A stretch of DNA of 64,000 bases from Bacillus sp. NTK074B (GCF_017303375.1 NZ_JAFKOH010000004.1:267396-331395), one strand, 5' to 3'; counted from the first letter of the stretch, positions 15,366 through 24,659 are shown. A program made the numbers and translations. Notes: generated by a model not told the origin, from the letters alone.

Positions 15366-17298
15366 GGAAGTCATCACATTAAGTTTAAGGAATGCAGGTT
15401 GGGTGGGGATTGTCTATTTCATTGGACTACTTTTTTCGTTACCGGTCGCTATCATCGGGAGGTTGTCCAATGACGAACCATCCTATCCCGTTACAATCAG
15501 TGACAATCTATTTACTATCCAATATCCGATACAAATAGGTTTGATGCTGTTTATTCCTATTATTCTGTCTTTATTCTTATTCCGCTACCTGCATGTGAAA
15601 CAAGCCGGGGATTTCATCCACAGCCTCCCGCTTCATCGCAGAAAGCTATTTTCTCATTTTACAGGTACTGGATTCGGTCTATTGATCATTCCTATTCTGT
15701 TTAACACGGGCATCTTGCTCTCGCTTTATTCACTCACAGACCTTAATCAATACATTGAGGTCAATGATATATTCATCTGGTGCGGCACGACTCTCCTCGT
15801 GAACTTGCTGCTATTCACGTTCTCTACCCTTGTCGCCATGATCACGGGACTGACTGCCGTTCAAGGTGCCCTATCTTACATCCTGTTGTTATTGCCGGCG
15901 GGGATGTTTGTACTCATATGCTACAGCTTAAGAAACTTTTTATTTGGATTTCCTGAAGACTATTTCTTCAATATCCAAATTGGGGAATATTCGCCCCTTA
16001 TTAAGGCTGTATTTTTGAATAGCGATTTACTTTCCCGTAAAGACGTTTTATTGTTCACATTGATGACCCTCGTATTCTATGGCTTATCCTACCTTCTCTA
16101 CCGATCAAGGAAAGTGGAGGTTGCTTCTCAGGCAATCGTTCATCCCATCCTCAGGCCATTGTTCAAGTACGGTGTCGCATTCTGCTTCACTCTCTTAGGG
16201 GGGATGTACTTTGATGGAGTGTACCATTCACAGGGATGGACCTTCTTCGGATATTTCTTCGGATCACTTGTCGGTTACTATATAGGACAAATGATATTAG
16301 AGAAGCACTGGAGAGTCTTCCGACACTGGAGGGGATATGCAGGGTTTTTCTTATGTATGGTTCTTCTTGGGGTTGTCATACAGTTCGATCTTCTAAACTA
16401 TGAAAAGAGGGTCCCTGACGCGGCGGATGTAGAAAGTGTCCACGTAAGTGATACTTACTACTCCCTTACAGATAATCCTGAAAACCTCATCCAGAATTCA
16501 TTTACAAATGATCCAAAAACGATTAGGGCTGCTTTGAACCTTCATGAAGAAATACTGAACCATCAAATTCACTATAAAACGACCATGCCAGACAAGAGGA
16601 TTCAGATCTTTCTATATTATAAACTGGAAAACGGAAGGAAGATTGTGCGAAATTACTGGGTGAATGCAGAAGATGTAGAACCATATTATGCTGCTCTTTA
16701 CAACATGAAGAGTTATAAGGAAATAAATGAACAAATTCTCGGTGTTGACCCAAGTGAGGTTAATCGTTTGACTATTTATAACGAAATGGTCCCTAACCAA
16801 AGCATCACCCTTTCTAATCCGGATGAAATCCATGAAGCCATTGGCATCCTGAAAGAAGAAACCTACGATGAGTCATTTGAAGACCGTCGCCGTGTCAACC
16901 TTTATAACGTTGAGCTTCTTCTGTCTGATGATCGGTGGGCACATGCGGATATGAACCCTCAAAACAAAAAGTTCATATCCTGGCTCAAGAAAAAAGGGTA
17001 TTTTGAGGAATTGAAAGTGACGGAAGCCGATATGGAATGGATGCTTGTAACAGATCAAAATCCATACGATGACGGATCTGGTCTGAATATGGAACAAACC
17101 ATAGCAACGTTCAAAGAAGAAAGCAATGGCATTGAAGTCAAAGATGCTGAAGTTGCCGAATCCATTATGAATCAGGTCGTATATGATTCGAGTACTTACA
17201 CCGTCTTGATCAAGTTTCAAAACGAAGGAAGAATCGAGACATATGGCTTATCGAAGGAAGAGGCACCTTCCTTCATCAAAGAAAAATTTGAAGAATAG
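15337..17298 (+). CDS. Large ABC-type membrane protein with C-terminal soluble domain (YtrC/DUF6449-like)
   Basis: A 653-residue membrane protein. About ten hydrophobic segments lie between residues 20 and 353, and the last about 300 residues are hydrophilic and rich in charged and aromatic residues, resembling the DUF6449 domain attached to YtrC/YtrD-type permeases. Near the N terminus LHVKQAGDFIHSLPLHRRKLF is typical of this permease class. GGAGG lies 9 bases before the ATG at 15337; the gene overlaps the ATPase by 29 bases. Together they should form an ABC transporter or sensor. The large soluble region is probably outside the membrane and could sense an envelope signal (inference). Confidence 0.8.
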   Translation: MPSKTSWINKEVITLSLRNAGWVGIVYFIGLLFSLPVAIIGRLSNDEPSYPVTISDNLFTIQYPIQIGLMLFIPIILSLFLFRYLHVKQAGDFIHSLPLHRRKLFSHFTGTGFGLLIIPILFNTGILLSLYSLTDLNQYIEVNDIFIWCGTTLLVNLLLFTFSTLVAMITGLTAVQGALSYILLLLPAGMFVLICYSLRNFLFGFPEDYFFNIQIGEYSPLIKAVFLNSDLLSRKDVLLFTLMTLVFYGLSYLLYRSRKVEVASQAIVHPILRPLFKYGVAFCFTLLGGMYFDGVYHSQGWTFFGYFFGSLVGYYIGQMILEKHWRVFRHWRGYAGFFLCMVLLGVVIQFDLLNYEKRVPDAADVESVHVSDTYYSLTDNPENLIQNSFTNDPKTIRAALNLHEEILNHQIHYKTTMPDKRIQIFLYYKLENGRKIVRNYWVNAEDVEPYYAALYNMKSYKEINEQILGVDPSEVNRLTIYNEMVPNQSITLSNPDEIHEAIGILKEETYDESFEDRRRVNLYNVELLLSDDRWAHADMNPQNKKFISWLKKKGYFEELKVTEADMEWMLVTDQNPYDDGSGLNMEQTIATFKEESNGIEVKDAEVAESIMNQVVYDSSTYTVLIKFQNEGRIETYGLSKEEAPSFIKEKFEE

Positions 17299-17315
17299 AA
17301 AAACGGGGTGACCAT

Positions 17316-17846
17316 ATGAATACGTTAGCATCACCATCTCCTCTCACCTATGAAGAGATGTATGAACAATTCCATAAGCTGATCTATCACATTGCTTACA
17401 ACGTAACGAAGGACATCCATTTATCCCAGGATATCGTCCAGGAAACCTTCCTGAAAGCATATTTAAAGATAGATACATTACTCGATGTGACCAAAACGAA
17501 GTCATGGCTCACATCGATTGCAAGGTGTACGGCGATCGATTTCTTACGGAAACGGGTTAAATGCCATGAAATCCTTATGGAAGAGCATGAAGTACTCCAT
17601 TCATTAGAGGATCACCAGTCTCTCGAGAGTGAGATCGAAGTTCGTTTCCTCAAGAGCGTTATACAGGATAGCATTAAAAGCCTGCCCTCGACCCAGCAGG
17701 AGGTGATGGCGTTGAAAGTGACAGAAGACCTGAGTGACAGTGAAATTGCGAGCAAACTGAATCTGCCCGCTTCCACAGTCAAAACTCGCTTTCACCGCGG
17801 AAGGAAGCAATTGTATTCAGTTATTTATACTAAAGAATCTGCATAA
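17316..17846 (+). CDS. ECF-type RNA polymerase sigma factor without adjacent anti-sigma
   Basis: A 176-residue sigma-70 family ECF factor. Region 2 includes LSQDIVQETFLKAYLKID and KSWLTSIARCTAIDFLRKR (about 35-88) and region 4 includes STQQEVMALKVTEDLSDSEIASKL with the helix-turn-helix ending STVKTRFHRGRKQL (about 125-168). GGGGTGA precedes the ATG. It starts 17 bases after the DUF6449-type membrane protein and reads in the same direction, so it is very probably the fourth gene of the GntR/ABC operon. No anti-sigma factor follows; instead a dispersed repeat begins at the stop codon. The membrane protein upstream is a candidate regulator. Confidence 0.88.
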   Translation: MNTLASPSPLTYEEMYEQFHKLIYHIAYNVTKDIHLSQDIVQETFLKAYLKIDTLLDVTKTKSWLTSIARCTAIDFLRKRVKCHEILMEEHEVLHSLEDHQSLESEIEVRFLKSVIQDSIKSLPSTQQEVMALKVTEDLSDSEIASKLNLPASTVKTRFHRGRKQLYSVIYTKESA

Positions 17847-18172
17847 GAAAGTGGGCTGGGACATAACTAAATCTACACACTCTAAAGATGAACAATGAGA
17901 TCACGTATTCCACCGCTGATGATTTCCGTGCAAGACTTCGCTTTCCGCGGGCGGAAGGCAAGCCTCCTCACAGCTTTCGCTCCTGCGGGGTCTCACCTGT
18001 CCCTTTTTTCGAGGGAGTCTTCGTCTTACACTCCAATTAACAGCTAGAACCTGCTTAATACATGGATTAAGCTTTAGCACAAATAATTAAAAATCCGAAT
18101 GAGTTTGATTTTTATCCAATCACTCGTTCGGATTTTTCTTTAGCCTAAACCCTTTTGTCCCATCCTCTTTTC
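17847..18172. repeat. Bacillus-type dispersed repeat element, about 326 bp
   Basis: Begins directly at the stop of the sigma factor gene. The ends are inverted: GGGCTGGGACA (17853-17863) against TGTCCCATCC (18156-18165). The interior carries TTCGCTTTCCGCGGGCGG and GCTCCTGCGGGGTCTCACCT, blocks I recognise from noncoding repeats scattered in many Bacillaceae genomes. Near the right end lies a terminator-like hairpin, AAAATCCGAA ... TTCGGATTTT (18090-18136). No transposase frame is present, so it resembles a non-autonomous or RNA-encoding element. Confidence 0.7.
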
Positions 18173-18280
18173 TTATAGAAATTGGATTTTGGTAGATTTT
18201 CACTTCTCAATCAACCCCGTTTTTACTCGTATTTCAGCTGATAAGGTCCAAAGCCAAGCCATCCTTTCTCACTATAATTA

Positions 18281-18309
18281 TTGACACTCTCCCATAAAGG
18301 TTACAAAAT
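18281..18309 (+). promoter_or_regulatory. Possible sigma-A promoter of the RsbR-like gene
   Basis: TTGACA (18281-18286), 17 bp, CAAAAT (18304-18309). The -35 box is perfect and the -10 box matches four of six positions. Confidence 0.45.
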
Positions 18310-18341
18310 AGAAGAATAAGCCAATGACAAAGGGAGCGTTT

Positions 18342-19208
18342 ATGAATACTCATTCGTCTCATTTATATGAATACTTAGTTGACCATGCTAAAGAATTTAC
18401 AGAAGACTGGCTCAAGTTACAGGATATTAAAACGGGATCGCATTATTCTCCTGATTCTCCACCTGAGGTCTTGAACAAAATCAAAGAGCAAAATTCCAAT
18501 TATGTGAAGATCATTGCACAGTGTCTGTTGCTTTCGAAAGAGGATTCAATGGAAATGATCTACAAGTGGACGAAGGAAACCGCTATCGACCGAAGTAAAT
18601 CAAGCACAACATTGGATGAGGTGGTTCGCAATGGAGGTGTGTTTCGTAGGGTTTATTGGTCTTATGTAGAAAAGTTCACAGAAGAAAAAACCGAGTTGAA
18701 CATTCAATTGAGAGAGGTGTTCGATTGGGAACGGAAGATTAACTTCGCATTGGATTATATACTGGAGACATTTACATCCAGGTTTCTTTCCATCCTCATG
18801 AACAGGCTGCAGGCCCAGTCTACTTTGATCAAGGAATTAAGCGCACCCGTCATTTCTTTAACTTCTGATGTGGGATTGCTTCCAATCATTGGGGATATCG
18901 ATACGGACAGGGCACGATTGATCGTAGAAACTACATTACAGCAAAGCGCCGACTCCCATTTATCCATGCTGATCATCGACCTGTCGGGGGTGATCCTGGT
19001 GGACACCATGGTGGCTCAGCAAATCTTCCGACTGATCGATGCCTTGAACTTATTGGGGGTGAAATCCGTCATCACCGGAATCCGTCCAGAAGTGGCCCAA
19101 ACGGCCATCCATCTGGGACTGGATTTTTCAAAGATTCAAACGGAAAATTCCCTGGAGCGGATCATTGCAAGAGTCATTCAGGAAAACACAGTAACCATGA
19201 ACGTGTAA
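18342..19208 (+). CDS. RsbR-type stressosome protein (globin-like N domain plus STAS)
   Basis: A 288-residue RsbR paralogue. The N-terminal about 150 residues form a helical globin-like sensor domain, and the STAS domain follows (about 170-282) with LIIDLSGVILVDTMVAQQIFRLIDAL, VITGIRPEVAQTAIHLGLD and the linker segment GDIDTDRAR. RsbR proteins form the stressosome with RsbS and RsbT and control SigB; they are phosphorylated on threonines in the linker and STAS domain, for which Thr in IDTDRA and in VDTMVA are the candidates. The ATG at 18342 follows AAAGGGAG. The gene is alone, as RsbR paralogues usually are outside the sigB operon. Confidence 0.9.
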   Translation: MNTHSSHLYEYLVDHAKEFTEDWLKLQDIKTGSHYSPDSPPEVLNKIKEQNSNYVKIIAQCLLLSKEDSMEMIYKWTKETAIDRSKSSTTLDEVVRNGGVFRRVYWSYVEKFTEEKTELNIQLREVFDWERKINFALDYILETFTSRFLSILMNRLQAQSTLIKELSAPVISLTSDVGLLPIIGDIDTDRARLIVETTLQQSADSHLSMLIIDLSGVILVDTMVAQQIFRLIDALNLLGVKSVITGIRPEVAQTAIHLGLDFSKIQTENSLERIIARVIQENTVTMNV

Positions 19209-19215
19209 GCAATCT

Positions 19216-19266
19216 AAAAAAAGACTGATTCTAAAGGGAGATCGTTCCCCAAGAATCAGTCTTTTT
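19216..19266. terminator. Bidirectional terminator
   Basis: Perfect 10-bp stem GACTGATTCT / AGAATCAGTC flanked by A7 and T5, between the convergent RsbR-like and TPR-GTPase genes. Confidence 0.88.
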
Positions 19267-19268
19267 CC

Positions 19269-22016
19269 TTATGAATAATGATGTGATGCTTTATAGCTTG
19301 CTTTCGCCATATATTCATGCTGAAGCAGTTTCACTTCGAATAAGGTGATTGGATCGAAGTATTGTTCCGGGTTTGCTTTCATTTTCGCCAATGAATCCTG
19401 GTCGGCAGCAATCTCGATTTCTGTATCTTTAATAGTTACTTCCAATTGCGCGAATGGCTCCTGGAAGAATGAATGAACGTCCTGTTGCAGTGATTTCTCA
19501 AACAAATCAAACTGAAGGAAGAACTTATTCACGACGGATTCGGTAATATCCTGATAGTCTTCGTTCTCTAAATAACGTTTGTACTGATTGAATAATAATG
19601 TCTTATTCTGGGGCAGGACACCGAGAAGCTTTCCAGCGCTTTTCAACAGGAATTGAGCTGGTTTAAACCGCATAAGGATGTTTTCCTTATCGATTTGTGC
19701 CCTTGTCCCCATCCTGTTGACATCCCGTCTCCAGTCATCGATCACCTGGAAATCACATTCTAAAACGACTTTGTCTTTCCCGAATAGTCCGTTAAACGTT
19801 TCACTCATTTCGACCAGATAGTTCTGACTGTCTTGCAGCTCCTGCTTGGAGAACAGAAGCCAGTCCTCTAGGGATGTGACATAACGAGGCATGAGGTCCT
19901 CTTGGATATACTCTTGTATCCTTGTATTCATCGCATCGTTTAATTCCATATGAATCTGTTTGAAGTCACTCTCTTCGCTGATCAATTCTGAACAGCCGCT
20001 AAGGATGGATGGGATTTTCTCATAGACTTCCTTCTTCATCGCTTCCTTCTTTTTATGGAAAGAATCCTTGATGATAGACACTTTTTCGCTTTGTATATCT
20101 CCCAAATAGTTCTCAAATCCGTTCAGACGTGTAAGAATATCTTCATTCTTCTCTATGTTCTCTTTTAATTCTTTTTCTCGATTCTTTCGATTGGAATATA
20201 AATCCCTTAACGTTTTTCTCACTAAATAGAACAGTTTGCTCCCCCGTTCGTTTTTAAGGGCACTGCTGCTCACCTTATACTGCTCCTTGATGAATGTTTC
20301 TACATCTTTTCGCTGCAGATGGACAGCTTCCAGGGATGAATATGGCAAGACCTCTGCATCCGGAAACCACTCTCGGGCTTTTTCCCTTGCCGATTCAATG
20401 ATTTCCTCTGTGCGTTCTGTGTGGGATACTTTATCCATTTTATTCAGCAGGAAATGAACGTTCACAGGCTGGCCGATTTCCGTTAATTTCCGTAAGGTTT
20501 GACGGTCTTCTGCATTAAATGGGGCATCTGCATTCAGCACATAGAGAAGGCCATCGGCTGCAGGATAAAAGGCCGTCAGATCATCCAGCTTTCTCTTACC
20601 TGTTTGAACATCAATGATGGACGTTCCATTCTTTTTAAGAAATTCAGACGGAAGCTTATACTCGACAAATGCTTCCCTTTGCATCAATTCTTCAAAATCA
20701 GCGATGCTTTCGACTTGATGAACGCCTTGATCGTGAATCTCCTTCACTTCTACCTGCTGATCATGATAGCTGTAAATGATCGTTGAATCTTCGGCTTCTC
20801 CCACACTCTCACCCAGGACGGATTGGACGAAGGAAGATTTCCCGCTTGAGCCGCTTCCGGTAATTAATAGATGATGGTCACTTAGATCCATCAATTGTTC
20901 TGCAATCCATTGGGTTTTGTAACCAACCGGCGACTCGTTTCGTCCGGACCACTGGATGATTTTATTCAGAAACAGGATGATATCTTCGAAGCGCGCCTGA
21001 TAGGATTCACCTTCTAACAGAAGCATTTCGGCTTCTTCCTTCACCGTCGGTTCCATGCTGTAAGAGAAGACGTCGTCCCAGGCTAAAACGGCGGCTGCAG
21101 GGAATAGAGGCTGATGGTCACGGCTTATTTTAAGCCAATTGGTCAGCATATTTGGCATAAACCCTTCCAGATCTTTCACCAGGTAATCGTCTTCCAGGAA
21201 CCCGATGTAAGTCTCCTGGAACTGGGTAAGGATGTCCTGCCATGATTCGTTCGGAAGGACTTCCACATATTCAAAGATTCTGTTGACTGTCTGCATCCAT
21301 TCAATCAGTTGTGCAGCAGATTGGCTCCTATAACTTGACCACAGGGCTGCTATTAAATCCTTGAATTGTTTACGGTCCTTTTCATACACCGCTATCATCA
21401 AATCGTAGAAATAAGTAGGGGCAAATGAATTCGTATAGCGGAGATCCCCATATTCCTTCAAAATCATGTACCATAGAGGCTCCTGGGTGCGGATGGATTC
21501 CTGAACCGCCAGCTCCACTGCTTTATTCCAATCCTGCTGATCTTCATAAAAAGCCCTGGCAAGTTCAGTGACGTTCGGATAATCCGGTTCGATCGATAAG
21601 GCTTTTTCAATTGTACGATACGCGGATTCTATCTTGTTCCGCTCAATGTACAAGGAAAACAGTTGAAGGGAAACCTCCATCGTCAGAATGGTACTTTCCC
21701 CTTGAATGGCAATATAAACATCCTCAGCTGAAGACAGCATTCCCAGCTCATAGTATGAATCCGCAATGTTCTTCTTCGCCCATGGCTCCAATTCATTCAG
21801 GATGCTTTCCCATTTGAAGATGGCCGCTTCATAGTCCCTGCTGTGAAAGTAAACCTCCCCTTGTGCATAGCGGATGAACGTTAAATCATATGGTTCATTT
21901 TGCTGTTCTTCTACAAATGCTCCTCCAAGTACTTCAATTGGGTGACGGTTCGTATTCTCATCTACTAAGAAAGTTCGATAAAATGACTTCTCCATCAGTA
22001 ATTTTTCTTCTGTCAT
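19269..22016 (-). CDS. TPR repeat protein fused to a dynamin-like GTPase domain
   Basis: A 915-residue cytosolic protein. Residues about 40-160 contain tetratricopeptide-like helical repeats (for example AQGEVYFHSRDYEAAIFKWESIL). A P-loop GTPase domain follows: G1 GSGSSGKS (387-394), G3 DVQTG (469-473), G4 NKMD (525-528) and a G5-like PYSSLEA. The last 320 residues are predicted long helices and coiled coil (KNREKELKENIEKNEDIL onwards), as in bacterial dynamin-like proteins. I do not know a named relative. The ATG at 22016 follows ACGGAGG by 5 bases; a longer frame to 22082 lacks a binding site. It is a single-gene unit ending in the terminator shared with the RsbR-like gene. A role in membrane remodelling or in a large assembly is only inferred. 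Confidence 0.8.
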   Translation of the reverse strand: MTEEKLLMEKSFYRTFLVDENTNRHPIEVLGGAFVEEQQNEPYDLTFIRYAQGEVYFHSRDYEAAIFKWESILNELEPWAKKNIADSYYELGMLSSAEDVYIAIQGESTILTMEVSLQLFSLYIERNKIESAYRTIEKALSIEPDYPNVTELARAFYEDQQDWNKAVELAVQESIRTQEPLWYMILKEYGDLRYTNSFAPTYFYDLMIAVYEKDRKQFKDLIAALWSSYRSQSAAQLIEWMQTVNRIFEYVEVLPNESWQDILTQFQETYIGFLEDDYLVKDLEGFMPNMLTNWLKISRDHQPLFPAAAVLAWDDVFSYSMEPTVKEEAEMLLLEGESYQARFEDIILFLNKIIQWSGRNESPVGYKTQWIAEQLMDLSDHHLLITGSGSSGKSSFVQSVLGESVGEAEDSTIIYSYHDQQVEVKEIHDQGVHQVESIADFEELMQREAFVEYKLPSEFLKKNGTSIIDVQTGKRKLDDLTAFYPAADGLLYVLNADAPFNAEDRQTLRKLTEIGQPVNVHFLLNKMDKVSHTERTEEIIESAREKAREWFPDAEVLPYSSLEAVHLQRKDVETFIKEQYKVSSSALKNERGSKLFYLVRKTLRDLYSNRKNREKELKENIEKNEDILTRLNGFENYLGDIQSEKVSIIKDSFHKKKEAMKKEVYEKIPSILSGCSELISEESDFKQIHMELNDAMNTRIQEYIQEDLMPRYVTSLEDWLLFSKQELQDSQNYLVEMSETFNGLFGKDKVVLECDFQVIDDWRRDVNRMGTRAQIDKENILMRFKPAQFLLKSAGKLLGVLPQNKTLLFNQYKRYLENEDYQDITESVVNKFFLQFDLFEKSLQQDVHSFFQEPFAQLEVTIKDTEIEIAADQDSLAKMKANPEQYFDPITLFEVKLLQHEYMAKASYKASHHYS

Positions 22017-22263
22017 AATGGCCTCCGTTATATGTGGGTCCTTCATTTCCAGAAACCTCACAGACTTGTCTATTGCTATCATTCTAACAGAAATTCACGT
22101 GGATAAAATTTCATTTCCTTTTCAAATTCCGATTGTTACTTTCTACTGTGATTCAATAGAATCACTTCCATTACAGAAGAAAGGACCATCCATTACGAAA
22201 GGCTTTGCTGCCCATTCAAAACAGATAGTCCTTTATACTTACCACCTTTCAGGCGCACTCAAA

Positions 22264-23454
22264 CTAAGAGGAGGTCTGGTGAGAGAACTTTTTGTGTTTA
22301 CGCCCTTCGAGTATGGCCACTGCCATGGCAATCAGTAAGAAAAAGCTTGAAATTTGGAATAATACGCCAGTCTCGACATACTGAGCCAAGACACCGAATA
22401 CTAATCCGCTCAATCCGATACCAAGATCGATGGCAGAGAAAAACATTCCGTTGGCGACCCCTCGTCTATGATCGGGGGTCATGGATAATGTCCACGATTG
22501 AAGAGTGGGAATCAATGAACCGAATCCAACCCCAAACAAAGTGCCGGATACGACGATCAGGAAATCAGAATGAGCATAGGATAGCGCCCACATCCCCATG
22601 AAAGTTACTGCAATGCAGAATAGTACAAGCCCCATAGGTCCACGTTCATCAAACCATTTTCCGGCAATCGGCCTTGATAAGGAGGCCATGATTGCGTTAC
22701 ACAAATAGAACAAGAAGATATGCTGAATGCCGCGCTCTTCCCCAAAGATGACGATGAAGGTCACGATCGACCCATACCCAAACGTCACCATGATGGTAAT
22801 GAATGCCGGAAACCAGCTTGATTTTTCGACTAATGAACCGAGATAAGAAAATTTCAAGTCTTCCTTTTTCGTTTCTTTGACCATTTGAGGTGTCTGGTAA
22901 TGCACAATGCCCAGCAAAATGATGGCAATGACTCCAAGCACACTGGAAGTGATGATCAAATTCGTAAAGGTCGTAACCTGGAATAAATAGATTCCGAGAC
23001 TGGGAGCAATGATCATCCCGATCGTAATCGACAAGCCATAATACCCCATTCCTTCACCCAAACGGGATTTAGGCACTACATCCACCGCTGCCGTTCCATT
23101 GACCGTTGTCGACCATCCCCAGGCAAGTCCGTGGACGAACCTGAATAACAGGAAGATAACAACCACACTGGATAATGGATAGATCACAGTGATCGCCAAT
23201 AAGGAAATAACCCCAATTAATACGAGGGGCTTCCTGTCCCTGTATTCCAACATAAAACCGATAAACGGCCGGCTTAGCACAGCACCGATCGAAAACAGCG
23301 TCGTCACAAGTCCAATCTCAAGCCCCGAAGCCCCAATCGACTTAATATAAGGCGGGAGCGTCGGAATCAACATCTGAAACGACATAAACACAAACAAATT
23401 CCCCACCATCAACATAATAAAAGACCTCGTCCATAAAGGATCCTTCACCTTCAT
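22264..23454 (-). CDS. MFS transporter, drug-efflux type
   Basis: A 396-residue major facilitator superfamily protein with twelve predicted helices. Motif A-like sequence GAVLSRPFIGFMLEYRDRKP lies between helices 2 and 3 (about 55-76), and the corresponding second-half loop is SRPIAGKWFDERGPMGL. Similar Bacillus proteins (YwoG/YfmO class) are annotated as multidrug or sugar efflux, but the substrate is not known. AAGGGAGG lies before the ATG at 23454; the frame could start upstream at 23481 without a binding site. It is monocistronic. Confidence 0.86.
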   Translation of the reverse strand: MKVKDPLWTRSFIMLMVGNLFVFMSFQMLIPTLPPYIKSIGASGLEIGLVTTLFSIGAVLSRPFIGFMLEYRDRKPLVLIGVISLLAITVIYPLSSVVVIFLLFRFVHGLAWGWSTTVNGTAAVDVVPKSRLGEGMGYYGLSITIGMIIAPSLGIYLFQVTTFTNLIITSSVLGVIAIILLGIVHYQTPQMVKETKKEDLKFSYLGSLVEKSSWFPAFITIMVTFGYGSIVTFIVIFGEERGIQHIFLFYLCNAIMASLSRPIAGKWFDERGPMGLVLFCIAVTFMGMWALSYAHSDFLIVVSGTLFGVGFGSLIPTLQSWTLSMTPDHRRGVANGMFFSAIDLGIGLSGLVFGVLAQYVETGVLFQISSFFLLIAMAVAILEGRKHKKFSHQTSS

Positions 23455-23656
23455 GAAAAAACCTCCCTTCCTATCTATCACATAACATTATTTAATGAAG
23501 TTATTATTTCGGATTACTAAATAATAGCACACAAAACACATTTGCGATACGATTTAAAACAACGGAATGATGTAAGTTTCTGACAAAAATCGAGAAGCTA
23601 TTTTCTTAGAATCAATCCGATTAATATCACTACTTATCAGGAAATTTATTCTTAAC
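23455..23656. other. Intergenic region upstream of MFS gene
   Basis: AT-rich divergent region with no recognised gene. It leads into the palindrome cluster at 23657-23741. Confidence 0.45.
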
Positions 23657-23741
23657 CGTTTTTTGGCTTCTCTCCCCGTCCTTTCAGCTTAAGCTGAAAG
23701 GCGTGTAAAACATATGTTTTACACGAATGAGCCAAAAAACG
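23657..23741. repeat. Palindrome cluster able to form a three-way junction
   Basis: An outer 12-bp inverted repeat CGTTTTTTGGCT (23657-23668) / AGCCAAAAAACG (23730-23741) encloses two perfect palindromes: 23681-23700 (CTTTCAGC-TTAA-GCTGAAAG) and 23703-23724 (22 bp, GTGTAAAAC around CATATG). Folded, this gives a three-armed structure. It lies in the divergent region between the MFS and pxpB genes. Confidence 0.85.
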
Positions 23742-23808
23742 ACTACAGTCACATTAGGTTTAAAGTCTTAAATTCCATCCAATCCATCTGCTATTTCCCA
23801 ACCCATTA

Positions 23809-23836
23809 TTGAAAACACCAAGAATTATACTATAAT
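23809..23836 (+). promoter_or_regulatory. Sigma-A-like promoter of the pxpB operon
   Basis: TTGAAA (23809-23814), 16 bp, TATAAT (23831-23836), about 100 bases before the pxpB start, leaving a leader that contains a small GGCC-closed hairpin. Confidence 0.55.
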
Positions 23837-23939
23837 AACAACATGGCCAAAATTTCTGAATAATCTTATTTACTCGGCCGTTCATACATAATTATTTCCA
23901 ATCATTAATAATCATACAAAACAGAATGGAGGTAGTCCT

Positions 23940-24659
23940 TTGAATTATACAATACGGCCATTAGGCGACCACGCAGTCGTGATCCAATTAGGAAGCTCAA
24001 TACAGCAGGAAACTCACGAACAAGTGAAGGCGTTAACAAACCTATTCGAAAACCAAACACCCGACTGGCTTGTGGAATACGTCCCTGCCTTTACGACTGT
24101 CACACTCTATTATGACCCGATAAAAATCGTTGAATCTCAAAAACCCTTTCAGAATACTCCACCCTATACAGTCGTCTGCTCAAAAATCGAACACATGCTT
24201 TCTCACTTGACGCCGGCAGAACAAGTTGATGCCCAAATCATCGACATTCCTGTCTGTTATGGTGGAGACTTTGGACCGGACCTTGAAGAAGTAGCCAACC
24301 ACCACCATATATCTGTTGAGGAAGTCATTGAAAAACACAGTCACGGTGACTATCTTGTCTACATGATCGGCTTCGCTCCAGGCTTCCCTTATATCGGTGG
24401 CATGTCACAAGAAATCGCCACCCCACGAAAGAAATCACCACGCCTGAATATACCGGCTGGCTCAGTGGGAATCGCAGGGGAACAAACCGGGGTATATCCC
24501 ATTGAAACACCTGGTGGATGGCAGCTGATCGGACGTACACCCTTAAACCTATTCAGACCTGATCATGACGACTCCCCAAGCCTACTCAATGCGGGAGACC
24601 GGATCCGTTTCAAGCCAATCTCACTTGAAGAATATAAAGCATTGGAGGAGGAACAATGA
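23940..24659 (+). CDS. pxpB: 5-oxoprolinase subunit PxpB (KipI)
   Basis: A 239-residue PxpB/KipI protein. With PxpA and PxpC it forms the ATP-dependent 5-oxoprolinase that converts 5-oxoproline to glutamate; in B. subtilis KipI also inhibits the sporulation kinase KinA. Family sequences include RPLGDHAVVIQLG at the N terminus, the core VYMIGFAPGFPYIGGM near residues 139-154, then RLNIPAGSVGIAGEQTGVYP and ETPGGWQLIGRTP. The start is a TTG at 23940, 6 bases after GGAGG. It overlaps pxpC by 4 bases. Confidence 0.94.
   Translation: MNYTIRPLGDHAVVIQLGSSIQQETHEQVKALTNLFENQTPDWLVEYVPAFTTVTLYYDPIKIVESQKPFQNTPPYTVVCSKIEHMLSHLTPAEQVDAQIIDIPVCYGGDFGPDLEEVANHHHISVEEVIEKHSHGDYLVYMIGFAPGFPYIGGMSQEIATPRKKSPRLNIPAGSVGIAGEQTGVYPIETPGGWQLIGRTPLNLFRPDHDDSPSLLNAGDRIRFKPISLEEYKALEEEQ

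Noticed and set aside
17847..18172. Complete insertion sequence
   Set aside because: Terminal inverted repeats are present but no transposase frame; treated as a non-autonomous repeat.
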